Source of the DNA: Ceratodon purpureus
Lineage: Eukaryota; Streptophyta; Bryopsida; Pseudoditrichales; Ditrichaceae
Direction of reading: 5' to 3'
DNA length: 64,000 nt
Assembly: GCA_014871385.1 (NCBI GenBank)
Contig: CM026423.1
Coordinates: 14,158,858-14,222,857 of the forward strand
Positions 52,563 through 64,000 of this stretch are shown here, piece after piece (the first letter of the stretch is position 1; every line of letters begins with the position of its first letter). The translations under genes and the position numbers were made by a program. Under the pieces are notes generated by a model. It had not been told where the DNA came from. It saw only the letters and a program-made list of their open reading frames with translations, and did no database searches.

Positions 52563-53939
52563 TCATACACTTTGCCTCTGCTTTTGCTCCAACACCCTCC
52601 CTGCAACATCGACCATCATCTTGTAGAATTCATGCAATTCCTGCACCTCCTCCCGTGACATGTCCTCCAGCCACTTCCGCGCAGAGTTTTCCTTCTGCCT
52701 CGCAAGCTCCAGAGTTTCCTTGAAAACTTTCGAGTTACGAACGGTGGCCCCCATTTGGTTAAGCCGTTGCACCTGCTGCTTATTAAGAGGCGAGTTCACT
52801 TTTAGAAACTCAGCACCTAAATTCAGATCCTGCTGGCTTTTAGACGAAGAAAACTGCAATGCCTGCAAGGCGCTATTCGCATTATGCACGGAGTGCGCTT
52901 TCCGCTGCTCCTCATACAAATTCTTGGCTAAAGAGAAACTGTACACGAGCTCCTTCCGTTGCTTCTCAATCCACGGCGAAAGCTCCCGTAACCTCAACCT
53001 CGTCTTCTCTGCGCCTGACGCCCTCTCCACCTTCTTCTTATACGCCACCACCGCCTTAACAAACTCCTGATACGCTCGCGGACAGCCAGGGTAATCAAAT
53101 ACAGACTCAGGAGGAGAGTTAGGGTCCGAATTCAAAGCGTGCTGGTCATGCTGCATGCGCTCGGGATGAAACTGCAAGCCGACAATAAACTTCCCTTCCT
53201 CAGGTTTATACACATCAGGATCATAAAAACCTTCTACCAAACCATCCGGCGCATGCGCCATTGGCTTAAACCGCTGCGACAACCTCTTCACGCCTTGATG
53301 GTGATAACTATTCACATTAATCTGCATATCATCTTGCAACGAATCCGCAAACCACTCATGCAGCGGCGAGTCTTTCACAATCGTAACCGGATGCCGGTGC
53401 CCGTCGTAATTCGAGTAATCCATATGCTGCACCTCAACCCCCGACTTCCGCCCGAGCTCCCGCTCCACATCCTGGTACAAAGACCCGCCGCAGGCAACAT
53501 TCAACACCTGGCTCCCGCGACAAATTCCCATGTACGGAATGTTCCGCTCCAAACACCGCCGCGCGAGCTGCAGCTCGATCGAGTCCTTGTCCTTGTCGAT
53601 ACTCGTGTCGCTACTATGCGCCGCCTTAATCTCCTCCAACTCCTCCGGCGTCAGCGCCGGCGTCTCACTACTGTCCATATACAAAGTCGGGTCCACATCC
53701 TCCCCCTCACACAACAACACCCCGTGAAACGGCTCGAAGCTGTCCAACAAAGACTGCACCCCGGTCACGCGCGGCACTATCACCGGCACCGCGCCGTAAC
53801 TCACAATCAAATCCAGATGATACTCTCCAACAAAATTCACAAACTTGTTCTTCCGCACCGTTCTTCTCGACACTATCAGCACTCGCGGCATCACCTTCCC
53901 TAGCTCCGGCAATCCCACCCCCTTCCCGCCGCGCTCCAT
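52563..53939 (-). CDS. Class I glutamine amidotransferase-like protein, GAT1_2.1-like (peptidase C26)
   Basis: This single-exon gene encodes 458 aa. The GATase1/C26 domain runs from about residue 18 ([10 protein letters not shown]) to 300, with the nucleophile Cys140 in [11 protein letters not shown] and the His258/Glu260 pair in [21 protein letters not shown] and [11 protein letters not shown] are also typical of the plant GAT1_2.1 group, as is the C-terminal helical extension with GAEFL and QMGATVRN. Family members resemble gamma-glutamyl-GABA hydrolases; Arabidopsis GAT1_2.1 is a nitrogen-responsive glutamine hydrolase that affects shoot branching. Lack of introns over this length is notable. 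Met17 is an alternative start. The coding-strand upstream DNA (54260-54560) is C-rich and G-poor. Confidence 0.9.
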   Translation of the reverse strand: MERGGKGVGLPELGKVMPRVLIVSRRTVRKNKFVNFVGEYHLDLIVSYGAVPVIVPRVTGVQSLLDSFEPFHGVLLCEGEDVDPTLYMDSSETPALTPEELEEIKAAHSSDTSIDKDKDSIELQLARRCLERNIPYMGICRGSQVLNVACGGSLYQDVERELGRKSGVEVQHMDYSNYDGHRHPVTIVKDSPLHEWFADSLQDDMQINVNSYHHQGVKRLSQRFKPMAHAPDGLVEGFYDPDVYKPEEGKFIVGLQFHPERMQHDQHALNSDPNSPPESVFDYPGCPRAYQEFVKAVVAYKKKVERASGAEKTRLRLRELSPWIEKQRKELVYSFSLAKNLYEEQRKAHSVHNANSALQALQFSSSKSQQDLNLGAEFLKVNSPLNKQQVQRLNQMGATVRNSKVFKETLELARQKENSARKWLEDMSREEVQELHEFYKMMVDVAGRVLEQKQRQSV

Positions 53940-54962
53940 CGCTCCCCGCTACCAAAAACCCCCCGAATCAAACCCCCTCCTCCCACAAATCCAACCACGA
54001 ACCGATCCTCCGCTAGCTCTCCTCCAATCCACCTTTATAGATGATCGCATCCACTGCAGCCCCCGCCTCTCCCCCGCAACGCAGAATTGGAAAGGATGCT
54101 GCGGCGTCCGGGAATGTCCTCTGCCGGCCAGGAAACCAAAAACCGCCTCCCTCTCGCTACATTTAATGAACGGTGACGATGACCTCTCAAGAGCCTAGTA
54201 TCGTATCTCAACCGCTCGATCTCTATATAGTGGTGATATCTAGGGGCTCAGTGGAGATGCTCTGAGGCACGCGTCCCGGGACCGTCAAGTGGGGTGATGT
54301 ACTGATGGTGTAGATTATGGACGGGAGAGTGTTGGTGTGGGGTAGATTTAGTGAGTTGTTGGGGAAAAGGCGAGTGGGGAAAAGGGATAACGATGCCGCC
54401 GAAGCTGGTGACGCTTTCGACGGCTGGCGCGGGAAAGTGTCCACGCTGGGCCGTGTGACAGCGCCCATTCGCGGGCTGCGGGTGGGCCCGTCCGAGGTGG
54501 CGCCACCTCCACCCCCACTTTCTGTTGCGCTGTGGATTAGTTTATTCACGTCCTGTACCTAACCTCGGTTTTAAGGGTGGGGGGGCTTTATGGGGTCTGG
54601 GCCAAAAGCAATAAGTAGGCGTCTGACACAGCCACCCCATTCCTTGACTCACATTCTCCAGATTTTGGGATTTTCAGGGATGTTTGTCACCAATGGTGTT
54701 CAAGCATTGGGACTTTGGGAGGAAAAAATAATTAGTGGTCGGTTAGGGTGTTGTCTTGAGCAGAAATTATGACTACAGAAGAGTCCATTTCTTTCGCAGG
54801 GTCCATATCTTTTGCAGGGTCCCTTTCTTTCTAGTGATGGAAATTACTAGGGAGAAGAGCTTCATTTTGATGAGTGATAGTATTGTGAGAAGAGTGTTAC
54901 GAGAAGTAAGTTTGAAACGTATAATGATGTAGAAGAAATTAAGGCTCATGTTTTTTCAGATT
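53940..54962. other. Upstream region of the amidotransferase gene
   Basis: G-rich on the + strand from about 54260 to 54560, hence C-rich on the coding strand of the minus-strand gene. No other gene was found. Confidence 0.35.
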
Positions 54963-55889
54963 AACCCCTAAAGGTTCTGGAAATCCAAAATGGCTCTCAA
55001 CTGTTTCGGGCAGCCTACATGAAGGGGTTAAAAGTAATATTTTTGCCTAAGAATTTTACTGGATGCTCCTTACACAGCAAAGTGTATGTGGTAAACATTT
55101 CGACGCCAAATTTCACTTTTAGAACCTTCATCTAGGAATTTTAGGTTTCAAGTCCAAAACGGGCAGTTTAAAATTAGGTTTTTTTAGAATTTTTTTTTTT
55201 GGAAATGTGTTCATAACCAATTCACTACTCAAAATCCAAAGTGGCCTATGTCAAAAAGCTTACCAATTTTAGAAGGGCAGCCTCCAAAAATCATAGAAAC
55301 AACCTTCTCAATTTTTGGTAATTTTACAATTTTTTCTTTCAAAATTTGTCAAAATTTGAGATTTATGAATTTTTCAAATTTGTTTTTTCCAATTATTCAA
55401 AAAATCATGGACATAACTTTCAACCGTTCACTTTTTTAAAAAACCGAAAGCATTTCACGTCATTTAGGTTTTACCATATTGTGGTTTTTTGCACCTTCTT
55501 GTGGATATTAATTTGCATGAAGGCCAAAAAATTGTAATGAGACTCTAAAATTTTGCATGGAGGTGCTCAACTTAGTTACCTACATGGAAAAAAATATGAG
55601 CAAAATGTTTGAGGTAACAATAATCAAGTCTCCCTTGGCACCATTTAGAGTATGCCTTTCCCGCAAAGCCAAAAAAAAAAAAACGGTAAACTTTGAACGT
55701 TATAATCTCACAAATGGTAAAGATCCAAGCGTTGAAATTTAACATGGTATTAGTGCAAGTAGTTAGGTTTAAGATCTTACGGTTGGATGTATTAAAAAAT
55801 TAAGAATCATACTTCAACTTCTACAAGGTCGTCAAAAATCACAGTTTTTGGTTTTGGAGGTCCAAAAACGGCTTGAACCTTTAGGGGTT
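54963..55889 (-). mobile_element. TIR element, AACCCCTAAAGGTTC family, copy B
   Basis: This 927-bp element is the inverted counterpart of 34911-35842. Its left end equals the right end of copy A read in reverse, and both termini carry AACCCCTAAAGGTTC. Flanking bases do not give a clear target duplication. No coding capacity. Confidence 0.85.
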
Positions 55890-56767
55890 AAGCGACAATT
55901 AGAATTTGGTAAACATCATTGCCATTGGACTTATAGTGATTGGGATTGTGTAGTATTCCCTAATCAAACAAAAACCACCTGATTTTGTTATGATGGTTGT
56001 AGTTGGTGTTGGTTTCGTGATGGGTAGAGTAGAAGTGTTGGAATGGTGCAAGAAAATGTCAGGTTTGGAGGTAGACGAATGATGATGTTGGGTTATATGA
56101 CTGTTAGTGGCCCTGGTATGATGTGTAGGTTTGGGAGAAGAATTAATCACTACATGTAAGGTGGAACCACCTATTTTCGCGCATTTAAGAGGATACCTTG
56201 GATGCAAAGTGGTGTATGAGGTGAATTTTTTTCCACGGATTAGGAAATGTTGGGATATGAGAATGGAAGTGAAATTATATTTTTCTCATTCTACATGAAT
56301 AAATTATGAGTTTTCAGAGTTTTGTATGGCTAGACACCTATTTATGTGCATAGATCCCTCCTAAAACCGTGCACAAAGACAACTCACCTTTTGGTATTTT
56401 GTACCAAGCAATGAGTCCCTTCTGTTGGATTTATTTTAGAAATAGAATCTTATTTGTACAGAAATAGGTGATGCATTGCTTGTGAATGCATGCATTTATA
56501 AGAATGGCTATGGGATGTTGTTCGCCAATAGATGGTTCACCTTACAAAGAAATTTTAGAGTAAAAACTGATTCATACACAACACAATATGCATACATATA
56601 AAATCCTACCAATTTGATTTAACAACCAGATAATGATCCAAAGCATACATCTAAGAGTGTCCACTACTTGCCGAATTTGAAAAAAAAAACACTTTTTTGA
56701 AATGGCCAAAGCAATCTCCAAACATAAATTCAATCGAATACTTGTAGATAACTTTAAAACTTCAATT
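55890..56767. other. Intergenic DNA between two TIR elements
   Basis: No gene or repeat is supported. Confidence 0.35.
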
Positions 56768-57698
56768 AACCCCTAAAGGACAATTGTCCTAGCATGGGTT
56801 TTTTTAGAATTTGGGCATATACTTGTGACTTCAATTGAAGTCGAGATTTTTTGAAACTTTTCGTGAATATAGGCCATAACAAGAACTTTAAGGGAATCTA
56901 ATTTTATTTTCAATTGGACATTTATAAAAATAGTTATGGTATCCAAAGTGGAAAAGCTGCTCGATGGGCAGTTTGGGCAGCCATGCAAAATAAATTTGTT
57001 ACCTCTCAGATAATTTCTATAAATACTTAATGTTGCCATTTTTGAGATTTCCCAAAAAAACTTCGTTCAGTGCAAAATGTTCACTCCGCAAAATATCAAA
57101 GTTTTCTCACCATTTCGAGCAGTGTACTAATAAAACTTCTTATTTCTTTAATAAAAGTCAGGAAAAATATTATTTTAGGTTTTTTCATTTTTTTTTCCAG
57201 TGAAAGGATGGACATCACTCTTTACTTTGACTGTTTGGATTGGGACTTTATTAAATAATGGAATTTCTAGAAAAGAAATAAGATTTAGCATTCTTGTGTA
57301 TTCAACTTCATAAAAATATTGTTTTCAATATGCTACACTTGACTTTTGAGAGTAATTGTTTTAATACAATTAGCTAACTTAGTCTTCTTTGACATGCATT
57401 AAAACCCCCAAAATCCATAATGCAAAAAACCTAAGAAATAAAAAGTTAGAGTGTATCAACCTAGTCAAAAATCTTGTCAAAAAAGTTTATTTTCAAATTT
57501 CAATTGCTATAATTTTCTAAATTCTACGGTTGATTATATTGAAATTTTTTGAGCTGTCTATTACAATAATCTAGTTGAAGATCTTACGGTTAGAATTGGA
57601 AAAAAAAATGATTTTTTAGTCATTCATGCTTTTTACATTGGAAATGATAGTTTGGGAGCATTTTTTTGGTGAAACATGTTCAAGGAACTTTAGGGGTT
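56768..57698. mobile_element. TIR element, AACCCCTAAAG family, copy C
   Basis: A 931-bp element with AACCCCTAAAG at the left and its reverse complement at the right, flanked on both sides by AATT. The length matches copies A and B, but the interior is diverged, retaining blocks such as GATCTTACGGTT. Possibly a sister subfamily. Confidence 0.7.
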
Positions 57699-59253
57699 AA
57701 TTCAATACGAGAGACCTTCCAGAAGAATGTCAAAATTGTGAGGTGTGTTGAGAATTGTCGAGCTTCAATTATCCCCGCAATGATTAAGAACTTGTATAGA
57801 TGCCTGCCTACATGCATTGCAACTATTATAGCTGTTACAGGTAAGTGGACAATTTTTTTTAACTTTATTATTTATTATCACTAGTGTGAGCAAAACTAAG
57901 TTTTGGACTGGGCAACACTTTCTTTATTCTATACATGCATACTTGTGTGTAGTAGACCTCAATCTCCATGGAAGTATGATTGTTTACAAGGATAATCCTA
58001 TGAAATTTGTGGTTTCATTTTTGGTGTATCCAATTTCATTACAATGTTTGTTGAATCTCAATATGTTGTATTCGTACTCATTTTTGAAATTCATTGTATG
58101 CCTTTCATACATTCAATGAAGTTTGGTTCAATGGACAAAATGTAAGACATCATCCCTACAAATCAACTTTGGATAGTTTTTTAATGAATTTGAAAGCATT
58201 AACCTTTGAAAATTTGTATAAATTATTGTATTCACTTTTAGAGTTTAAAAATTTAGCATGATTGGATTCAATTGGTTTATTTTTTGTAAATTTCACAAAA
58301 GCAAAAATAAGCATGGAGGGAACATCCTCAAATAGCAAATTTTATAACATAAAGACAATGTTGATGTGATTCACTTTGAAAATTTCTTTGGAGTGGAGTT
58401 TAATTCAAATTGACATAAATCAAACTATCTTGGAGATTAGACTTGATTTAGTATTTTTAGATATTTTTATTTTTCCAAAAATATTTTGTTGAGTTCCGGG
58501 AAACTGGTTAAATTCGGGCAACAATCAAAAATTGGTTATTTAAGGGCAGTTTTACTTCAAAGGATTTGGCCAATTCAATGTGTTGGCGGGCTGAAATCCT
58601 CACTCGTGATTGGCTAAAAGACTCGAATTTGCTCAACCCTTTTACACTTTGACGGGGGGCAATGGTGGTATGAATATTTAAATCAAAAAATGCAAGTTCG
58701 GACATGGCATGAGCTCGGTGAATTGGTTGCACTGAGAATGGAAGTCCAATTTTTGGCCCCGGGTCCAATGAGATCCAATGTTTAATTCTTTTTAATTAAA
58801 AAAGGTTTTTTTCAGCCAATGAGATCTGTTGGATTCTGCAAACAGATTCTTCAGAAGGATTATCTCTATTTTTGTGAATTGCTATTAGATTCTGCTCATC
58901 AGGCTTATTCTCAGGTAGTTGGATCTCATTGCTGTTTCTGTCTCGTCCCATATAGATTCTCGTGAGCAAGTGGTATCTCTGGAGTCTGGAGTGCCTATTG
59001 GTATGAGGAAACTCATATACGATTCTTTTGTGCAGAGGTTTATCAGAGCATTTCTTCGTCACTCTACTGCATTCTGTTGTTTAAGATCCTCTGCTTAGGG
59101 CTCCTTGACAGGCAAACTTGATGTTCGGAACTTGTAGCAGATGTATTGGGAGTTAGAGTATTCAGACAGAAAATTGCATCCTTGTACGAGCTACAGTGAA
59201 TTCACTAATCGTGGCATGGTTTCCACTAATTACAGTATTAAGATCATATTATT
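57699..59253. other. AT-rich intergenic DNA, 3' side of the receptor kinase gene
   Basis: No supported gene. Short open frames lack motifs. Confidence 0.35.
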
Positions 59254-61638
59254 CTACCTGGGAGTCAAGCTCAACTCTGAATCCGGTTGGCAATAAGATT
59301 CCTTCTGAGACTTCCGTCTAGATAGGCTGCTTACATTTGCATTCGAGGTGCAGATTGAAGAAGCCGGTTGATCGGCGACGAACTTGAGAAAATCGAATTG
59401 CAGAGGCGGATCATTCACGTCCACCAATCCCTCTAACATTTGCACCACTTTGCCCATGCTGGGCCTCGACCGGGGATTATCCTGGATGCACCACATTGCG
59501 ATCTTCACCACTCTCCTCACCTGCTCCCAATCCTCGGCGCTCAAATCCCCGTTCAATCGTACATCGGAAATGTCACTCCAGGATTGTCGTTGCATCTGCT
59601 CTGCTGCCCAAGCGGGAAAGTACAGTTTTTCAATCGCCGCATTATTCATGTCGAGGTTCTTCCGCCCACTCACAAGCTCCAGGAGCACCATGCCGTAGCT
59701 GTAGACGTCACATTTCACCGTGATGGCCGTTTGCAGCAGGCACTCGGGCGCCATGTACCCCGGTGTCCCACGCGTCCTGGTTTCCACTTCGGTCATTTCT
59801 CTGTCGAACAGCTTGGACATTCCAAAATCCGCCACTTTGGCACGGAACTGGTGGTCCAGCAGGATGTTTTGAGGCTTCACGTCCAGATGAATGATCTTGA
59901 ACCTGCAATCGCGGTGCAAGTAGCACAGCCCTTGCGCTGTGTCTGTAGCGATCTGATAGCGAACTGCCCAGTCAAGCACCGTATCACGAAACAGCCACCG
60001 ATCCAAGGAGCCATTTTTCATGAACTCGTACACGAGCATTCGATCGGCACCTTCGGAGCAGAATCCCCACAAGCGCACGAGGCGAAGGTGATTGATACCT
60101 CCAATCGTTGCAACCTCTGCCCTAAACTCCTTCTGACCTTGCCTAGACGCCCCCAACCTCTTCACCGCCACTTTGCTACCATCCGGTAAAGCCCCTTCGT
60201 AGACAGTGCCAAATCCACCCTCACCAAGGATCTTGGAGAAGTGGTTGGTTGCAACGTCCAGGTCCTTGCATGAGAATCTGGGCGGCAGGCCCGGTAGCGA
60301 CTCTAGAAATGCACATTCTTCGTCCTTGTCCAGGTTCATTGACTGAAAAAATCTACGTCTTACCACCAAGATACACACAAGACAAGACACGATGAACAAG
60401 AATACTCCACTTGCGATGCTAATGCCCAATTTCCATCCACTAAAGGATGTGCTGTGGTTAATAGTCTGATTTGAAGGTGAAGGCGAAATAGTCCGATTTG
60501 AACGCGAAGGTGTAGGCGAAGCCGGTGAAGGTGTTGAAGGTGTAGGCGACGTAGTCTGATTTGAACGCGAAGGTGAAGGTGAAGGTGAAGGTGAAAGTGA
60601 AGGTTGATCTGAAGTTGAATTGTAAGTCTGGTTTGAAGTTGGGCAGAACACGACTTCGTAGTCACTACCAGTCTTACAGGGGATTACGGCGCTGCCTGCG
60701 TCGTCCTTGGAGTAGGAATAGGAAGTTGGACATTTCTCTTTAAATGGTTTCGTTCCGTTCGTGGGAACGGTTCCATTTCCATCAGTGTTCAGGCAGCCCA
60801 TTCCTGGTGTGCCACTGAGGACGTTTGGCGCCTGGCAGAAGCTACTCAGATTGGGGATGGTACAGTTGAGTGATGCGCATTGAGTGTTGCTGGAGAGAAT
60901 CATCAGAGGGAGATTGTAAGCATTCTGCAAGAAATATGGATTTTTGAAGAAAGAATCAGTCCGGCAACTCAGTCCCTAAACCCTAAATCACCAAGAATTT
61001 GAAACCCTAATCTGAGAATTGATGTCCAAGTAGCTATTGAAGCCGCTTAATTACCACATTGCTTAGGTCGTAGTAATCCTGGCTACCGCAGTTGATACAA
61101 AACTCAGCATAGTTGACCTGAAGCTTGGCGGTGTTTCCAACTGGATCTGAATTGTCACTAGGGAACCCCCAAACCAAACCTGCAGTCCAGGAGACACCCA
61201 CATCTTTCTCACGAGAAGTATCGCTTTGAAGCGCGTAACAAGTAACCTTGCTACCGTAAGCTTGATTGTCACATGCCGCCACATCATACGGACACCCATT
61301 GCGGACGTTGATTTTGGTAGCTGCAAATGCAAAGCTCAATTGCAATATCGTCATCACAGGTACTAGCTGCATACATGATTTAAAATCCATCTTGAATGAT
61401 AGAACCAGAGTTCAAAATTCAAGAACCACATCAGTGAACGCAGTATGTGCACCAATAGTGAGTGTAAGATCTATACGTGTCAAGCTTCTAAATGGAATGC
61501 AAACACGCTCAATAAATTATAAACTAACCTAATGCAGACGAGCTCAAAATGTATAAGAACAGTTGCACACTTACCATTAACAAAGCTGCTGATCGCCAGC
61601 AGCGGAAGCACCATGGCAACCAGTTGAACTTTCGTCAT
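59254..61638 (-). CDS. Thaumatin-domain receptor-like kinase (PR5K type)
   Basis: Three exons (61638-61575, 61320-61055, 60924-59254; phases 1 and 0) give 666 aa, about the length of Arabidopsis PR5K. Exon 1 encodes a signal peptide (MTKVQLVAMVLPLLA). Residues 22 to about 205 form a thaumatin-like domain (INVRNGCPYDV, VSWTAGLVWGFP, QDYYDLSNVNAYNLPLMI, CPTSYSYSKDDA, YEVVFCP) with 12 Cys rather than the usual 16. A Ser/Pro/Asn stalk with many N-x-S/T sites (206-270) and a membrane helix (about 276-298) follow. The kinase has GEGGFG (344-349), Lys365, HLD at 456-458 in place of HRD, DFG (476-478) and APE (502-504). It resembles LRK10L/PR5K kinases; the role, cell-surface defence or stress sensing, is inferred from family. 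A second in-frame ATG at 61390 could start an alternative form. Confidence 0.88.
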
Positions 61639-62526
61639 CGATCTTGGCACAGGAGAAGCAGTGACTGAAAGAACAACGTAACCAAAAGGAAATACTAGGT
61701 AACATGAGCCTCAGTTCCAACTACCAAATGGTGTCAACTGATGAGAAACATGTCCTCCATCGTCAGTGATGGCCGTGAGTCACTACCGTCTCAACGAAGA
61801 GTATTGGGTTAAGATCCAGTACGGAATGCTTCCCATCGACGATCCGAGAATCATTGTGCTCCAGTCGCGTAACATCGTGATTTTCATGCAACCACTTGTA
61901 GTATTTGCATGGGAAGCATCACCTTGACGAGCTATACAAAGAGCACCAATTTTTCAGTGAAGAGAGGGAGAGGGAGAGGGAGAGAGGGGAGAGGGGAGAG
62001 AGGGAGTTCTGTCGGGACGCGGAGTCCTGTCGGGACGCGGAGTCGGCGATGTTACTTTGAAAAAATTAGAGTGCTCAAAGCAAGTCTAAGCTCTGTATAC
62101 ATTAGCATGGATAACGTGATAGGACTTAAGCAGGTTGCTGGGTGGACGGTATCTTCAGGGTTTGATCGATCGTGAATACGTGAACTATTTTCTAGCGCCG
62201 TACTAGAGGCCGACGTGCTGGAGCCAAGATTTTACAGTATGACCTCGGTGCAGACTCGAAGAGAATTTCCAAATCGCGATAGGATCTGAGAAGTGTCGAC
62301 GGCAAGAGAAAATTGGAAGTGCATATGGGTGTTCGACTTTGCAGCAGCGACGACCATATGGTGCTGGTTGAGAAATTACGGTGTCGCGGATGTGGGATGT
62401 GAGTCGTGACTCGTGACGCGTTGTCGGGCAGCTATCAGTGACTCCGCGTTATCAGGACTTGAGCAGACAACGTGAAAGTCTTCGGAGACTTGAGGACTGG
62501 TGGTTTCTTTAAACCGGGAGTCCGGG
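61639..62526. other. Upstream region of the receptor kinase gene
   Basis: A GGGAGA/GAGAGG microsatellite at about 61954-62008 is followed by two copies of CTGTCGGGACGCGGAGTC (62009-62044). No coding frame is supported. The minus-strand promoter of the receptor kinase and a plus-strand promoter probably share this interval. Confidence 0.4.
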
Positions 62527-62533
62527 TATATAA
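62527..62533 (+). promoter_or_regulatory. Strong TATA box without an assigned gene
   Basis: TATATAA is followed by GGCGGGG, and about 40 bp later by a telo-like AACCCTAA with pyrimidine-rich DNA, the layout of a plant core promoter. No start codon with a long frame follows; a noncoding first exon ending at about 62750 (AAG|GTACAA) is possible. Confidence 0.4.
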
Positions 62534-64000
62534 GGCGGGGACACACTCTGCTCCATTTGGAACCCTAATCTTCTGAGTTTTTCCACCTCTCTCGGAGCGC
62601 TCAACGAATCAAAACAGTAGTTTGAGATCTTTTGAGTCCGAAGTTAGAAAGAGGGAGGTAATCTTGGGAGTGAGTGGGGGACTATCGGTTTAAAGATAGT
62701 GGTGATGTGTGGGTGTTCACCAAGAAGATTGCAGAAGGGAGGTTGGGTTTAAGGTACAACATCTATAATCGACAACTTAAGTATTTCAGCATATCAAAAC
62801 TAGGGTTATCGATAAGGAGATAAATTTGGTTTGTAAGAAAATAAGGTTCATGAAGAATGAGTATTTTTCTATGAATTATCTCCTAATATTGAAATTTGTA
62901 CAAATTTTCAAAGTGAAAAGTACTTCCGAACCCATAACTGATATATACAAATGATGTACATTCGGTCTTCCACAATCTAGGAATTGAGATATATCGGCTA
63001 TTGGTCACATGTCAGTCATGGGTGTTTCTACCTTGTAGGCCCTGATGGCTGGAAGAGTTCAACTCCTTGGGTGCTCAAGGTGCTGAAGAAATCGATATCC
63101 TTGCGCTACTTGCAAATGGTTTTAATCTCTGGTGATGCTCAAATATGATCAATTAAAATGTTATGGTTGCTACTAGAATGGCTATTCTTGTTCACTATAT
63201 GGCTATTGAAGAATGGAAGATTTGCTTTTCAGTTGACAAAATACTAGGAGAGATTTGCGGCAACTCAATGATATCGAAATGCAACGCAACCAGAATCGAA
63301 GAAGCTTGCCTTTCACAGACAAGAAAACAATCATTTTGCGCAAGTCCAACATTGCAAAGGGGGTTCTAGCTTTGTATAATGATAATATTTTACACATAGA
63401 CTTTAATGCATCTAGTGTGCAAATTAAACCCCATGATCGGCATTTTTTTGGACTTATCTATTCCGAAGGTTTGGTGGCTTCAATATAATTTGATGCACCA
63501 ATTAACTCGCACTATTTTAAATAAAGAGAACAAATTCACATAGCGACAATCTTGAATTGATAAGCAAATATTTGGCTTTAAAAAGCTATTTCTAACCATC
63601 ACAACAAATAAAAGTAGGTGACAATTTTTTTTATCTAAAAAACTATTGATGATAATAAAAACGTCAATTAATAAGAGAATTTGGCAATAATCAAGATATC
63701 TTTCTCGCAGAAAATATTACAGTGACCTTGTAAACAAAGGATTGAGAATTCTTGCTATATAAGTTTCCATTGCGAGATCATTAAAGGTTGATGCTCATAC
63801 GGCGCCATCATTGATTAAGGTGAAGAGCTTTAAAAAATGAATATCAGTAAATAATAATTATTGGAGATTAGTGGGCTTCACTTTTATAGAAAATGATTTT
63901 ATTTTAGTAAATTGTATATTAAGTTATAACAACAATGCATTATTAGTGTGATCATTGCTTTTAGAAGAAAACATCAATTTCAAAAATTGCCAATGTAAAT
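62534..64000. other. Putative leader, then AT-rich DNA to the window edge
   Basis: Apart from the kinase-like fragment at 63255-63488 there is no supported coding sequence. From 63490 onward the DNA is AT-rich. Confidence 0.3.
63255..63488 (+). pseudogene. Possible protein kinase fragment (decayed)
   Basis: One open frame of about 77 codons reads RSLPFTDKKTIIL, IAKGVLALYNDNILHIDFNA and SSVQI. This parallels the plant kinase pattern IA+G+..LH...I.HRDLKASNVLI, with HID in place of HRD. The glycine loop, APE and the rest of a kinase are missing nearby. It is probably a fragment or pseudogene; it could be one exon of a gene extending past the window. The frame does not begin with ATG. Confidence 0.35.

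Noticed and set aside
53139-53903. 254-codon plus-strand frame
   Set aside because: It is fully antisense to the amidotransferase, which has catalytic residues and full-length conservation.
59440-60189. 249-codon plus-strand frame
   Set aside because: It is antisense to the kinase domain of the receptor kinase and has no domain of its own.

Overview
The window is plant nuclear DNA: compact, fairly GC-rich genes with GT-AG introns set in long AT-rich stretches full of decayed transposons and tandem repeats. The gene set (Hippo/STE20 kinase, VAL-type B3 repressor with a CW finger, WRC-domain protein, germin-like protein, YY1-type zinc finger, GAT1_2.1-like amidotransferase, thaumatin-domain receptor kinase) is a land-plant set. 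The species cannot be read from the sequence; a non-seed plant is a guess. There are no bacterial features, operons or CRISPR arrays.

Layout: 0-2.9 kb, two terminal-inverted-repeat (TIR) elements and AT-rich DNA. 3.2-6.2 kb, SIK1/MST-like kinase (+). 8.0-11.0 kb, WDR75/Utp17-like WD40 protein (+). 12.4-17.75 kb, a dead LINE inserted in a 148-bp tandem repeat, with its own internal 61-bp minisatellite. 20.3-25.5 kb, a 14-exon VAL/HSI2-type repressor (+). 27.1-30.3 kb, a Stowaway-like MITE and two decayed tandem arrays. 31.2-33.6 kb, WRC-domain protein (+). 34.9-42 kb, TIR element, MITE and AT-rich repeats. 42.1-42.7 kb, germin-like protein (-). 45.8-48.5 kb, YY1-like C2H2 factor (-), including a short first exon that is easy to miss. 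50.2-50.7 kb, a TA-flanked pogo/mariner-type MITE. 52.6-53.9 kb, GATase1-like protein (-). 55.0-57.7 kb, two more TIR elements. 59.3-61.6 kb, thaumatin-like receptor kinase (-). 62-64 kb, an orphan TATA promoter and a possible kinase remnant (+).

The genes are independent units without evident pathway clustering: three nuclear regulators (VAL, WRC, YY1), a ribosome biogenesis factor, two kinases (growth signalling and cell surface) and two enzymes or apoplastic proteins. The most notable non-genic signals are a family of about 0.85-0.93 kb elements with the TIR AACCCCTAAAGGTTC (four copies, two forming an inverted pair 20 kb apart), the nested LINE with its minisatellite, and a recurring switch of strand composition at gene starts (C/A-rich upstream, G/T-rich in early introns). 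I did not find a convincing new multi-gene system.
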